A stretch of DNA of 64,000 nt from Janibacter sp. A1S7 (lineage in GTDB: Bacteria > Actinomycetota > Actinomycetes > Actinomycetales > Dermatophilaceae). The position numbers and the translations under genes were made by a program. How positions within the stretch are numbered: position 1 is the first letter of the stretch; every line of letters begins with the position of its first letter. The stretch lies in contig NZ_CP144913.1 in NCBI RefSeq assembly GCF_037198315.1, positions 1,488,001 through 1,552,000 on the forward strand, in the 5' to 3' direction. The notes beneath the pieces were generated by a model, which had not been told where the DNA came from, searched no databases, and worked only from the letters and a program-made list of their open reading frames with translations. This document shows positions 1-8,986 of this stretch, in pieces.

Positions 1-354
1 GAGGTCGAAGCGCTCGACGGGGAACTCGTGCACCGGACTGACGTGCTGGATGCCGGCGTTGTTGACCAGGACGTCCGCGTCCGTGGGCAGCCGCGACAGC
101 GCGTCGAGGTCGGCGAGGTCGATGGCCCGGGCGTCGATGCGTGCCTCGGGTAGCTCCGTCACGAGGTCGGTCAGCCCCCCTTCGTCGAGGTCGGCAGCGG
201 TCACCCTGGCGCCGACCGCAGCGAAGGCGGCCACGCAGGCCGCCCCGATGCCGCTGGCGGCGCCGGTGACGAGGACGTGCCGGCCGGACAGGTCCGGGGC
301 GAGTGCGGACAGTGGGGTCGAGGGGCCGCCGAGGCGCTGGTTCCGAGTCGTCAT
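1..354 (-). CDS. bdhA: 3-hydroxybutyrate dehydrogenase, N-terminal part (window edge)
   Basis: Short-chain dehydrogenase/reductase. Only the first 118 codons are in the window; the C-terminal half with the catalytic Tyr and Lys lies beyond base 1. The Rossmann dinucleotide motif VTGAASGIG is near residue 31 and the NNAG motif follows near residue 100. The sequence after it, GIQHVSPVHEFPVERFD, is typical of D-3-hydroxybutyrate dehydrogenases, which interconvert 3-hydroxybutyrate and acetoacetate with NAD. The start is the ATG at 354. It is divergent from a GntP-type permease at 530, a pairing that fits uptake and oxidation of hydroxybutyrate. Substrate assignment is inferred from the motif and the neighbour. 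Confidence 0.8.
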   Translation of the reverse strand, partial: MTTRNQRLGGPSTPLSALAPDLSGRHVLVTGAASGIGAACVAAFAAVGARVTAADLDEGGLTDLVTELPEARIDARAIDLADLDALSRLPTDADVLVNNAGIQHVSPVHEFPVERFDL

Positions 355-529
355 GGTGAGCAACGTATGGGTCCTCTCGCGGAGGAAGGATGCGCTGCGA
401 GCACGTGATTGGTCGAAGAATGTGTGCTTCCAGCACACCGTTCCCGGTGGGCGCCGGGTGCCACGATCGGGGACGTTCACCACGGCCGTCGCCTGTCGAC
501 GACCGCCCCTGCCTGATTAGGAGACACCG

Positions 530-1981
530 ATGTCCCTCGGACTCGTCGGCATCGTCCTGTCGCTGGGCCTGCTGATGTACCTGGCCTACCGCGGCATCAA
601 CGTGCTGATCCTCGCGCCGATCCTGGCGCTGCTGGCCACCCTGATGGCCGGTGGGCCGATGCTCGCGACGTACACCCAGGTCTTCATGCCGGCCCTGGGC
701 AAGTACGCCATGACCTACTTCCCGCTCTTCCTGCTGGGCGCCATCTTCGGCAAGGTGATGGACGTCAGCGGCAGCGCCAAGTCGATCGCCGACTTCATCG
801 TCCACCGGATCGGCGCCAGCCGCGCCATCCTCGCGATCACCCTGGCCTGCGGCATCCTCACCTACGGCGGCGTCTCCCTCTTCGTCGTCGCCTTCGCCGT
901 CTTCCCGATCGCGGCAGCCCTGTTCAAGGAAGCCGGGCTGCCCAAGCGGCTGATCCCGGCGACCATCGCGTTGGGCTCCTTCACGTTCACGATGACGGCG
1001 CTGCCGGGTACGCCGGCCATCCAGAACGCCATCCCGGCGCCCTACTTCAGCACCAACGCCTTCGCCGCGCCGGGGCTGGGGACCATCGCCGGTCTGATCA
1101 TGCTCGTGGGTGGTGTCCTCTGGCTCGACCGTCGCTCCAAGACGCTGATCGCGGCCGGCGAGGGGTACGAGCCGCCGGTGGTCGCCGGCGGCGGCTTCCT
1201 CGGTTTCGGCAAGAAGGCACCGGCCGACCCCGGGCCGGCCCCCACCCGCGGCGAGGACGAGCACCTCATGGAGCGTCCCGACGTCCCGGCGTGGCTGTCC
1301 TTCCTGCCGATCGTCGTGGTGATCGGGCTCAACTACGTGCTGGTGAACTGGATCTTCCCGAGCATGGACTTCGCGTACCTGCAGCAGGAGGCCTACGGAT
1401 CGGTCGGCATCGACGAGGTGGCCGGCATCTGGGGCATCATCGTGGCGCTCGTCGCAGCGATCGCGCTCAACCTGGGCACCAACTGGAACCGGATCCAGGA
1501 CGTCACCAAGACGGTCAACGAGGGGACGATGGGCTCCCTCCTGCCGATCTTCAACACCGCCTCGGAGGTCGGCTACGGCGCGGTCATCGCCTCCCTCGCC
1601 GCCTTCACGACCATCAAGGATGCGGTCCTGGGAGTGTCCAGCAACCCGTTGGTGTCGTTGGCGCTGTCGGTGAACGTCCTCGCCGGTATCACCGGTTCCG
1701 CTTCCGGCGGGATGAGCATCGCCCTCGAGGCCCTCGGTGACCAGTTCCGGACGTTGGGGATCGAGCAGGGCATCAACCCCGAGCTGCTCCACCGGGTCAC
1801 GGCGATCGCGTCCGGAGGGTTCGACGCACTGCCGCACAATGGCGCGGTGATCACGCTGCTGGGCATCTGCGGGCTCACCCATCGCCAGTCCTACAAGGAC
1901 ATCGGTGTGGTGGCCGTGCTCATCCCGGTGATCGCCCTCGTCGTGGTGATCGTCCTGGGTACGGTGTTCGGCAGCTTCTGA
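530..1981 (+). CDS. GntP-family permease, likely hydroxybutyrate or gluconate type
   Basis: Integral membrane permease of 483 residues, close to the usual GntP length of about 450. Many hydrophobic segments are visible, starting with one at residues 3-25. A hydrophilic cytoplasmic loop at about residues 200-250 is rich in Gly, Pro and charged residues, which is longer than in gluconate permeases. The ATG at 530 is preceded by GGAGA. GntP proteins carry gluconate, and several branches carry D-3-hydroxybutyrate or other hydroxy acids. The divergent dehydrogenase at 1-354 favours 3-hydroxybutyrate here, but transport specificity cannot be read from sequence alone. Confidence 0.85.
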   Translation: MSLGLVGIVLSLGLLMYLAYRGINVLILAPILALLATLMAGGPMLATYTQVFMPALGKYAMTYFPLFLLGAIFGKVMDVSGSAKSIADFIVHRIGASRAILAITLACGILTYGGVSLFVVAFAVFPIAAALFKEAGLPKRLIPATIALGSFTFTMTALPGTPAIQNAIPAPYFSTNAFAAPGLGTIAGLIMLVGGVLWLDRRSKTLIAAGEGYEPPVVAGGGFLGFGKKAPADPGPAPTRGEDEHLMERPDVPAWLSFLPIVVVIGLNYVLVNWIFPSMDFAYLQQEAYGSVGIDEVAGIWGIIVALVAAIALNLGTNWNRIQDVTKTVNEGTMGSLLPIFNTASEVGYGAVIASLAAFTTIKDAVLGVSSNPLVSLALSVNVLAGITGSASGGMSIALEALGDQFRTLGIEQGINPELLHRVTAIASGGFDALPHNGAVITLLGICGLTHRQSYKDIGVVAVLIPVIALVVVIVLGTVFGSF

Positions 1982-1998
1982 GCGGATGCCCGGACCGG

Positions 1999-2046
1999 GA
2001 CGAAGGGAGGTCCCGCCACCTGGTGGTGGCGGGACCTCCCTTCGTC
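1999..2046. terminator. Bidirectional intrinsic terminator
   Basis: A perfect 22-bp inverted repeat (arms 1999-2020 and 2025-2046, loop TGGT) lies 18 nt after the permease stop and 14 nt past the stop of the convergent murA-like gene. There is no long T tract, as is common in high-GC actinobacteria. It probably ends both transcripts. Confidence 0.85.
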
Positions 2047-2059
2047 GTGCGGCGGGGGG

Positions 2060-3610
2060 TCAGCCGATGTCGCGGTAGGGCTGCACGCTGGCCCCGAGGG
2101 CGTTGAGGCGCTCGGCGAGGTCCTCGTACCCGCGGTGGATGACGTAGACGTTGCGCAGGTACGAGGTGCCCGGTGCGGCGAGCATCGCCAGCAGGACGAC
2201 GACGCCGGGGCGCAGCGCCGGCGGGCAGGTGACCTCGTTGGTGCGCCACCGGCTCGGGCCCTCGACGAGGACGCGGTGCGGGTCGAGGAGGGTGACCTTG
2301 CCACCGACCTTGTTCAGCTCGGTCAGGTAGATCGCCCGGTTGTCGTAGACCCAGTCGTGGATCGTCGTCGTCCCGTGGGCGCATGCGGCGATGAGGGCGA
2401 AGAAGGGCAGGTTGTCGATGTTCAGCCCCGGGAAGGGCATCGGGTGGATCTTGTCGATCGGTGCCCGCAGCGGCCCGGTCCGGGTGGTGATGTCCACCAG
2501 GCGGGTGCGGCCGTTGTGGGCCTTGTACTCGTCGGTCATCGCGTACTTCATGCCCATGCCGGCCAGGGTGGCCAGCTCGATCTCGAGGAACTCGATCGGG
2601 CACCGGCGGATCGTGATCTCGGACTCGGTGACCACGGCGGCGGCGATGAGGCTCATCGCCTCGATCGGGTCCTCGCTGGGGGAGTACTCGACGTCGACGT
2701 CGATGTCGCGCACCCCCGAGACCACCAACGTCGTGCTGCCGATGCCCTCGACGGTCACGCCGAGCTTCTCGAGGAAGAAGCACAGGTCCTGGACCATGTA
2801 GTTCGGTGAGGCGTTGCGGATCGTCGTGCGCCCGGGGTGGCGAGCCGCAGCCATGAGTGCGTTCTCGGTGACGGTGTCGCCGCGCTCGGTGAGGATGATC
2901 GCCCGGTCGGCGCCGTCCTTCGGGTCGACCTGGGCCTCGTACCAGCCCTGGGTCGCCTGCACGTCGAGACCGAAGTGGGTCAGCGACGTCATGTGCGGCT
3001 CGACCGTGCGGGTGCCCAGGTCGCAGCCACCGGCATAGGGCAGGCGGAAGTCGGTGAACTCGTGCAGCAGCGGCCCGAGGAACATGATCACGCTCCGGGT
3101 GCGGCGCGCCGCCTCCTCGTCCATGCCCTCGAGGTCGAACCTGGCCGGCGGGATGATCTCCAGGTCGGAGCTGTCCGGCAGCCAGCGGGTCCGCACGCCG
3201 ATGGAGTCGAGCACCTCGAGGATGCGGTTGACCTCCTCGATGCGGGCGAGGTTGCGCAGGGTGGTCGTGCCCTTGTTGAGCAGTGAGGCGCACAGCAGAG
3301 CCACGGCGGCGTTCTTGCTCGTCTTGACGTCGATGGCACCGGAGAGCTGCCGACCGCCCTCGACCTTCAGGTGGACGGCGCCGGTGGCCTTCGTGCGGGT
3401 CAGGGCGACGAGCTCGGTGTCGAGCGCCTCGCTGATGCGGGCGAGGCTGTCCAGGGTGAGGTTCTGGCCGCCGGCCTCGATGCGGGTGACCGCACTCTGA
3501 CTCGTCTCGAGGCGGGCGGCGAGGTCGGACTGGGACAGGCCGGCGCGGTGACGCGCGTCCTTGATGGTCGTGCCGATACGGGCGAGGTAGTCATCAGACA
3601 TGCCCTTCAC
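2060..3610 (-). CDS. XRE helix-turn-helix domain fused to UDP-N-acetylglucosamine 1-carboxyvinyltransferase
   Basis: 516 residues. Residues 5-65 form an XRE/Cro helix-turn-helix (GLSQSDLAARLETSQSAVTR). From about residue 78 the protein is a MurA/EPSP-synthase-type enolpyruvyl transferase, which in peptidoglycan synthesis adds enolpyruvate from PEP to UDP-GlcNAc. Expected active-site features are present: SKNAA, the loop cysteine in GGCDLGTRTVEPH, the Asp in LNIDNLPFF and the Arg in IHRGYEDLAERL. The start is GTG 3610 or ATG 3601. The GTG lies one base after a 20-bp palindrome and may be read from a leaderless message; no well-spaced ribosome site precedes the ATG. It is probably a second, DNA-binding MurA paralogue. 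Autoregulation is inferred. Confidence 0.9.
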   Translation of the reverse strand: MKGMSDDYLARIGTTIKDARHRAGLSQSDLAARLETSQSAVTRIEAGGQNLTLDSLARISEALDTELVALTRTKATGAVHLKVEGGRQLSGAIDVKTSKNAAVALLCASLLNKGTTTLRNLARIEEVNRILEVLDSIGVRTRWLPDSSDLEIIPPARFDLEGMDEEAARRTRSVIMFLGPLLHEFTDFRLPYAGGCDLGTRTVEPHMTSLTHFGLDVQATQGWYEAQVDPKDGADRAIILTERGDTVTENALMAAARHPGRTTIRNASPNYMVQDLCFFLEKLGVTVEGIGSTTLVVSGVRDIDVDVEYSPSEDPIEAMSLIAAAVVTESEITIRRCPIEFLEIELATLAGMGMKYAMTDEYKAHNGRTRLVDITTRTGPLRAPIDKIHPMPFPGLNIDNLPFFALIAACAHGTTTIHDWVYDNRAIYLTELNKVGGKVTLLDPHRVLVEGPSRWRTNEVTCPPALRPGVVVLLAMLAAPGTSYLRNVYVIHRGYEDLAERLNALGASVQPYRDIG

Positions 3611-3611
3611 C

Positions 3612-3631
3612 GTAACTCATATATGAGTTAC
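3612..3631. promoter_or_regulatory. 20-bp perfect palindrome, likely operator of the XRE-MurA gene
   Basis: GTAACTCATATATGAGTTAC is an exact palindrome, AT-rich inside very GC-rich DNA, ending one base before the GTG start of the XRE-MurA gene. Its ATATAT centre could serve as the -10 element of a leaderless promoter, so a bound XRE dimer would block transcription. Binding is inferred. Confidence 0.7.
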
Positions 3632-3660
3632 TCGCAGGTTGTCGGGTTCCGCGTGTCGTC

Positions 3661-3736
3661 GTGCACGACAGGGACTCCAGGTGCAGATGTCCCCGAGCAC
3701 GTGGGGTGCTGGTTGCCGGGAGTCCCTTTCGTGCAC
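3661..3736 (-). terminator. Long stem-loop after the RNase D gene
   Basis: Arms 3661-3668 and 3729-3736 (GTGCACGA / TCGTGCAC) pair, then 3671-3678 with 3719-3726 (GGGACTCC / GGAGTCCC), separated by a symmetric two-base internal loop. It begins 21 nt after the RNase D stop in the direction of transcription, so a terminator separating RNase D from the murA-like gene is likely. Confidence 0.6.
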
Positions 3737-3756
3737 ACCGGACTCACGATCGGCTG

Positions 3757-4992
3757 CTACGCGTCCGGGTGCGCGTCGAAGGCCGCGACCAGGAACGGAG
3801 CGACGATCTCCTGCTGCCAGGGTCGCACGCCGTGTTCCGCCAGGGCGGCCGCGAAGCCCTCGACACCGCGCTCGGTCGGCGGGCTCCACACGACGCGACG
3901 CAAGGGGTCGGGGGAGCAGACGTTCTCGATCGGGATGGTGTGCTCCTCGGCGAAGTCGGTGAGGGCGGCACGGGTCGCCGTCAGCCGCTCCGCGGCGAGG
4001 GGGTCGCGGTTGGCCCACGAGCGCTGGGGCGGAGGTCCGTCGGACTTCACCGTCGCGGGTGGCAGCTCCTCGTCGGACAGGCTCCGGGCGCGCTCGACGG
4101 CGGCGAGCCACGCGCGCTGGTTGCGCTGGATGGCCCGGTGCCCACGAGGCAGGTCGCCCGCGCCGGCAGGGGCCGCCTGGGCGATGTCGACGAGGGCCGT
4201 GTCGGGGATGACGCGACCGGGGGCCGTGTCGCGGTCGCGGGCGATCCGGTCGCGTTCCCACCACAGCTCGCGCACGGTGGCCAGGACACGGGGGCGGCGG
4301 ATCTTGTGCAAACCCGAGGTGCGCCGCCACGGGTCCTGGCGCTGGGCCGGTTGCCATTCCAGCAGGGAGGCGAACTCCTGCCTGGCCCACTCCGACTTGC
4401 CCTGGGCCGCGAGGTCGGCGCCCATGAGGTTGCGCACCTCGGTCAGCACCTCCACGTCCAGTGCCGCGTACCGCAGCCACGGCTCCGGCAACGGTCGCGT
4501 GGACCAGTCCACGGCGGAGTGCTCCTTGGCCAGGGAGATCCCGAGGTAGTACTCGATCACCGCGGCCAGCCCGACCCGGGACAGCCCGAGCAGCCGCGCG
4601 CCGAGCTCGGTGTCGAAGATCTGTCGAGGCACCAGCCCGACGTCACGCAGGCAGGTGAGGTCCTGGGTGGCCGCGTGCAGGATCCACTCGCCGGTCCCGA
4701 TCGCCTGGTCGAGAGGTTCCAGGTCGGGCAGGAAGACCGGGTCGACCAACCAGGTGCCCGCGCCCTCCCGCCGCAGCTGCACGAGATAAGCGGCCTGGCC
4801 ATAGCGGTAGCCGGAGGCACGCTCGGCATCGAGGGCGACGGGTCCGACGCCGGACGCGATCGCGTGCGCGCACTCGATCAGCTCGGACTCGCGCGTGATG
4901 ACCTCGGGGACGCCTTCAGCAGGTTCGTCGAGCAGCGGAAGAGGCGCCGTCGTGGACTCCTCTTCCCCGCCCTTCGCCGGTCCCGCGCTCAA
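3757..4992 (-). CDS. rnd: Ribonuclease D (DEDD exonuclease with HRDC domain)
   Basis: 3' to 5' exoribonuclease of the DEDD family, with roles in tRNA maturation and RNA turnover. The exonuclease domain shows VALDAERASGYRY (first acidic motif), ILHAATQDLTCL (second), and RYAALDVEVLTEV (third, with the Asp of the YAALD core). An HRDC region follows in the C-terminal half. The start is uncertain: the frame is open to an ATG at 5112, but that would overlap the upstream DUF3000 gene by 124 nt. I prefer TTG 4992, which overlaps the DUF3000 stop as TTGA and gives 411 residues, normal for actinobacteria. Translational coupling to DUF3000 is likely. Confidence 0.85.
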   Translation of the reverse strand: MSAGPAKGGEEESTTAPLPLLDEPAEGVPEVITRESELIECAHAIASGVGPVALDAERASGYRYGQAAYLVQLRREGAGTWLVDPVFLPDLEPLDQAIGTGEWILHAATQDLTCLRDVGLVPRQIFDTELGARLLGLSRVGLAAVIEYYLGISLAKEHSAVDWSTRPLPEPWLRYAALDVEVLTEVRNLMGADLAAQGKSEWARQEFASLLEWQPAQRQDPWRRTSGLHKIRRPRVLATVRELWWERDRIARDRDTAPGRVIPDTALVDIAQAAPAGAGDLPRGHRAIQRNQRAWLAAVERARSLSDEELPPATVKSDGPPPQRSWANRDPLAAERLTATRAALTDFAEEHTIPIENVCSPDPLRRVVWSPPTERGVEGFAAALAEHGVRPWQQEIVAPFLVAAFDAHPDA

Positions 4993-5570
4993 CGGCGCCG
5001 ACCCGGTAGTGCCACGACCCCGTCCGGCAGTGGGGGCAACCCACCGACCGTACCCAGCATGTCGACCCAGGCGGACAAGTGCGTGCCCGCCTCCGCGTCG
5101 GCGGGGCTCCACGAGGCGCGGATCTCCATCTCGACGCCGGGCTCGCGGTCATCGAGGTCGCCGAAGGACTCCGACACCACGTGGGTGACGGTCCCGGCGA
5201 GGTTGTGGGCCCGGATGCCGTGCGCCCCCAGCGCGTCGGTCAGCCATGACCAGCCGACGGCGCCGAGCATCGGGTCGCCGGCCACCTCGGCCTCGAGCTC
5301 GGCGCGGGCGAAGGTGACCACCCGCCACGCACCTCCCCACGGCTCGGGCTCGTCCGGGTCGTGCAGCAGCACGAAGCGACCGGTCGCGACGTCCTCGCCG
5401 TCCGAGGCATCGACGATGTCTGCGGTCAACGCCACTGCGTGGGGTGCGAGCCGGGTGGGCGCCGGGACCTCGGTCAGTCGCACCTCCGGACGCAGCCGCG
5501 CTGCGTGCACGCTGCGGAGTGCGTGCTCGAAGGCGGGCGACTCGGCGCCGGAGATCTGTCGAGTTGACAC
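4989..5570 (-). CDS. DUF3000 family protein
   Basis: 193 residues from GTG 5570. It matches the actinobacterial DUF3000 family: an N-terminal region beginning with FEHALRSVHAARLRPEV, a conserved PWGGAWRVV segment and the WSWLTDAL motif. No function is established for the family. It is cytoplasmic by appearance, with no signal peptide or membrane segment. It sits immediately upstream of and overlaps RNase D by four bases, an order common in actinobacteria, which suggests a link with RNA metabolism but does not prove it. Longer starts up to 5792 are possible but would overlap the divergent transporter gene. Confidence 0.8.
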   Translation of the reverse strand: MSTRQISGAESPAFEHALRSVHAARLRPEVRLTEVPAPTRLAPHAVALTADIVDASDGEDVATGRFVLLHDPDEPEPWGGAWRVVTFARAELEAEVAGDPMLGAVGWSWLTDALGAHGIRAHNLAGTVTHVVSESFGDLDDREPGVEMEIRASWSPADAEAGTHLSAWVDMLGTVGGLPPLPDGVVALPGRRR

Positions 5571-5640
5571 CCTGTGAGGGTAGGTCGCCAGCAGCCGCGC
5601 CGTCGGTATGCCACGCCGGGGGAGACGTACCGTTACCCGC

Positions 5641-6474
5641 GTGACGATCGCCATCGCCCTCGCGGCCTCCGTGACGTGGGGGACCTCCGACTTCATCGCC
5701 GGTCTGCTGTCCGCGCGACTGCCGGCACGCACCGTCGTCACCTGCTCGCAGGCCGTTGCGCTGGTGGCGATCTCCGTGGTGGTGCTGGTCATCGGCCTGC
5801 CCCTGCCGCCCGGCTCGTGGTGGGTGTGGGGTGCGCTCGGCGGAGTGGCCGAGGGCGCCGGCCTGCTGGCCCTCTACACCGGCCTGGCGCGCGGCCCGAT
5901 GGGGATCGTCACGCCGATCGCCGGTCTGGGCGTCCTCGTCCCGGTGATCGTCGGTCTGGTCCAGGGTGACCCCGTGACCGTCCTGCTCGGCGCCGGGATC
6001 CTGCTGGCGATCGCCGGCGGTGTCCTGGCCAGCGGCCCGGAGGTCGAGGGCCGAGGCGAAGGGGGCGATGCCACCTCGATCCTCTACGCGGTCCTCGCGG
6101 CGGTCGGGTTGGGCACGGCCATGGTCTGCGTCGACCTGGGCAGTCGGGTTTCCGGGCTGCACACGCTGTGGGCGATGCGGATCGCGTCGGTGGGCGTCTT
6201 CCTCGTGCTCGCCGTGGTGCTGACGACCCGGTGGCGACTGCCGCGACGGCTGGTCCCGGGGATCATCGTCGTGGGCCTGGCGGACCTGTCGGCCACGGCC
6301 CTGTTCAGCGCGGCGACCACCCGTGGCCACCTGAGCATCGCCGGGGTCCTCGCCTCGCTCTACCCGGTGACGACGATCCTGCTCGCGTGGCTCCTCCTGC
6401 GGGAGCGGCTGCGTCCCGTCCAGCTGGTCGGTGTGGCCGCTGCGCTGGCCGGGATCGCCCTCATCGCCGCCTGA
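5641..6474 (+). CDS. EamA-family (DMT superfamily) transporter
   Basis: 277 residues from GTG 5641. The pattern is ten hydrophobic segments in two repeats of five, the EamA arrangement, with the typical [14 protein letters not shown] start of the first segment and [19 protein letters not shown] in the last third. These proteins export small metabolites such as amino acids or nucleosides; the substrate cannot be told here. A start at ATG 5608 would add a basic tail of 11 residues and is less likely. Divergent from DUF3000, with 70 nt between the starts. Confidence 0.8.
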   Translation: MTIAIALAASVTWGTSDFIAGLLSARLPARTVVTCSQAVALVAISVVVLVIGLPLPPGSWWVWGALGGVAEGAGLLALYTGLARGPMGIVTPIAGLGVLVPVIVGLVQGDPVTVLLGAGILLAIAGGVLASGPEVEGRGEGGDATSILYAVLAAVGLGTAMVCVDLGSRVSGLHTLWAMRIASVGVFLVLAVVLTTRWRLPRRLVPGIIVVGLADLSATALFSAATTRGHLSIAGVLASLYPVTTILLAWLLLRERLRPVQLVGVAAALAGIALIAA

Positions 6475-6530
6475 CCCGCCCCCTTCGCCCGGGGCCGGGT
6501 GGCACGCCCGTGCATGGGAGGATCGAGGGC

Positions 6531-7574
6531 GTGAACACCGCAGCCTCGCCCTCCGACAGCACCCTGGTCCGTGCGGCCCGGGGTGAGTCCGTCCCGCACA
6601 CCCCGGTGTGGTTCATGCGCCAGGCCGGCCGCTCCCTCCCGGAGTACCGCGAGGTGCGGGCCGGCACCACCATGATGGAGGCCTGCCGCACCCCTGACCT
6701 CGTCACCGAGATCACCCTGCAGCCGGTGCGACGCCACCGCGTGGACGCTGCGATCTTCTTCTCCGACATCGTCGTCCCGCTCGAGGCCGTGGGCATCGAC
6801 ATCGACATCGAGCCGGGAGTCGGTCCTGTCCTGGACGTGCCCTTCCGGTCCCGCGAGGACCTCGACCGGATCCCGGAGCTGACCGCGGACATGGTCCCGG
6901 ACATCACCGAGTCGGTGCGGCGGATCGTGCTGGAGCTCGGGGCGACGCCGCTGGTGGGCTTCGCCGGCGCCCCCTTCACCCTCGCCTCCTACCTCATCGA
7001 GGGTGGTCCGAGCAAGAACCATGAGAAGACGAAGTCGCTCATGCACGGGGACCCGCAGCTGTGGCACGACCTGTGCGCGCGCCTGTCGCGGATCGCCTCG
7101 ACCTTCCTGCAGATCCAGGTCGACGCCGGCGCCAGCGCGGTCCAGCTCTTCGACTCCTGGGCCGGGTTCCTCTCCAAGGCCGACTACCGCGAGCACGTCC
7201 TGCCGCACAGCAGGGCTGCGTTGGCCGCACTCGCCGACCGCGACGTCCCGCGCATCCACTTCGGCGTGGGCACCGGCGAGCTGCTCCCTGACATGGCCGG
7301 CGAGGGGGCCGACGTCATCGGGGTCGACTACCGGGTCTCCCTGGCCGAGGCCATCGAGCGCGTCGGCGGGGACCAGCCGGTCCAGGGCAACCTCGACCCG
7401 GCGCTGCTCTTCGCTCCCTGGGACGTCATCGAGGCGCAGGTCCGTCGCATCCTCGCGGAGGGGCGTGCGGCGCCCGGGCACATCTTCAACCTCGGCCACG
7501 GCGTGCTCCCGGACACCGACCCGGTCGTCCTCACCCGGGTCGTCGAGCTGGTCCACGAGGTCAGCGCGCGCTGA
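6531..7574 (+). CDS. hemE: Uroporphyrinogen decarboxylase
   Basis: 347 residues. Decarboxylates the four acetate side chains of uroporphyrinogen III to give coproporphyrinogen III. The N-terminal signature [17 protein letters not shown] holds the two conserved arginines, and [10 protein letters not shown] and [16 protein letters not shown] are family blocks. GTG 6531 is preceded by GGGAGG about 10 nt upstream and gives the normal length. It is the first gene of hemE-hemY-chdC: its TGA overlaps the next ATG by one base, which implies coupled translation of three heme genes. Confidence 0.95.
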   Translation: MNTAASPSDSTLVRAARGESVPHTPVWFMRQAGRSLPEYREVRAGTTMMEACRTPDLVTEITLQPVRRHRVDAAIFFSDIVVPLEAVGIDIDIEPGVGPVLDVPFRSREDLDRIPELTADMVPDITESVRRIVLELGATPLVGFAGAPFTLASYLIEGGPSKNHEKTKSLMHGDPQLWHDLCARLSRIASTFLQIQVDAGASAVQLFDSWAGFLSKADYREHVLPHSRAALAALADRDVPRIHFGVGTGELLPDMAGEGADVIGVDYRVSLAEAIERVGGDQPVQGNLDPALLFAPWDVIEAQVRRILAEGRAAPGHIFNLGHGVLPDTDPVVLTRVVELVHEVSAR

Positions 7575-8986
7575 TGCCTCGCGTGATCGTCGTCGGTGGT
7601 GGCATCGCCGGTCTGGCGACCGCCCACCACCTGCTGGCGCAACGACCCGACCTCGACGTCCTCGTCATCGATGCGGGGGAGACGCCGGGCGGCAAGATCC
7701 GCGGGGTCGAGGTCGGTGGCGTCACCGTCGACGTGGGCGCCGAGTCCATCGTGGCGAGCAGCGCCCCCGCGCGCCAGCTGATCACCGACCTGGGCCTGGC
7801 CGAGCGACTGGTCCACCCCGAGCCGGTGCCGGCCACGATCTGGTCCCGCGGCGCGCGCCACCGCGTCCCCGCCCGCAGCTACCTCGGCATCCCCTCCGCC
7901 GGGACCGACCCGGGTGGCATCCTCGACGAAGGGGAGGCCGCCCGCGCGGCGGAACCGGCCCCCTTCGCCATCGACGGTGTCGACGTGAGCGTCGCCGAGG
8001 CGGTGGGATCCGTCTACGGCCGGGCGGTCGTCGACCGGGTGGTCGAGCCGCTGCTCGGCGGGGTCTACGCCGGCCGGGTCGACGCGCTCTCCCTGCGCGC
8101 GACGATGCCCGGGCTGTGGACGACGATGGACGAAGGGAGGTCCATGCCCGAGGCGGTCGCCTCCCTCCTCCCGGACCCGACCACCCCGGCGAAACCGCGC
8201 GTCATGGGCCTCGCCGGGGGCCTCAGCACGCTCGTCGACGCCCTCGGATCCGGTGTCGCCGCAGCCGGCGGCACCATCCTGCGTGGGACCCTCGCCCGTG
8301 AGCTGCACCGCACCCCCACCGGGTGGCGGGTGGTGACCGGACCGACCATCGACCCCGTCGCCCACGACGCGGACGCCGTCGTGCTCGCGACCCCGGCCGC
8401 ACCGACCTCCCGGCTGCTCGCCGACCACGCCCCTGCGGCCGCCCGCGCCCTGGCCGCCGTCGAGTACGCGTCGATGGCCGTCGTCACGCTCGCCCTGCCC
8501 ACCGCGCTGCTGCCCCCGCTGCCCGGCAGCGGCTTCCTCGCGCCCGCGATCGACGGCCACACGATCAAGGCCGCAACCTTCTCCGCCAGCAAGTGGGCCT
8601 GGGTCGCTGCCGCGTCCTGCGAGGTCACCCTGCTGCGTGCGTCCATCGGGCGAGCCGGTGAGGTCGCGAGCCTGCAGTGCAGCGACGAGCAGTTGCGTGC
8701 CATCGCCCTCGACGAGGTCGGGCAGGCGCTCGGCGTCCGACTGCCCGCGCCTCTCGACGCGCACGTGCAGCGCTGGGGTGGCGGGCTGCCCCAGTACGAC
8801 CTCGGGCACACTGACAGGGTCGCCACGACGCGCGCGGATGTCGCCGGCCTGCCCGGTATCGAGCTCGTCGGCGCCGCCTACGACGGGGTCGGCATCGCGG
8901 CCGTCCTCGACGGTGCGGCCCGGGCCGCGAGCACGATCCCGATCCCTTGCCCCCCTTCGTCCACCACCCGACAGGAGCAGCGATGA
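7574..8986 (+). CDS. hemY: Coproporphyrinogen III / protoporphyrinogen oxidase
   Basis: 470 residues. FAD-dependent oxidase with the N-terminal dinucleotide fold VVGGGIAGLATAHHL and the matching FAD motif near the C-terminus (YDGVGIAAVLDGA). In actinobacteria this enzyme oxidises coproporphyrinogen III to coproporphyrin III in the coproporphyrin-dependent branch of heme synthesis, consistent with the chdC gene directly downstream. It overlaps hemE by one base and chdC by four (ATGA). The ferrochelatase gene that completes the route is not in this window. Confidence 0.93.
   Translation: MPRVIVVGGGIAGLATAHHLLAQRPDLDVLVIDAGETPGGKIRGVEVGGVTVDVGAESIVASSAPARQLITDLGLAERLVHPEPVPATIWSRGARHRVPARSYLGIPSAGTDPGGILDEGEAARAAEPAPFAIDGVDVSVAEAVGSVYGRAVVDRVVEPLLGGVYAGRVDALSLRATMPGLWTTMDEGRSMPEAVASLLPDPTTPAKPRVMGLAGGLSTLVDALGSGVAAAGGTILRGTLARELHRTPTGWRVVTGPTIDPVAHDADAVVLATPAAPTSRLLADHAPAAARALAAVEYASMAVVTLALPTALLPPLPGSGFLAPAIDGHTIKAATFSASKWAWVAAASCEVTLLRASIGRAGEVASLQCSDEQLRAIALDEVGQALGVRLPAPLDAHVQRWGGGLPQYDLGHTDRVATTRADVAGLPGIELVGAAYDGVGIAAVLDGAARAASTIPIPCPPSSTTRQEQR

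Noticed and set aside
1920..3293. 457-codon minus frame and several long plus frames across the murA-like gene
   Set aside because: Arg/His/Pro-rich shadows typical of high-GC third-position bias; the MurA frame has clear motifs.
3661..5577. 638-codon plus-strand frame opposite RNase D and DUF3000
   Set aside because: Shadow of well-supported minus-strand genes; no domains and Gly/Arg bias.
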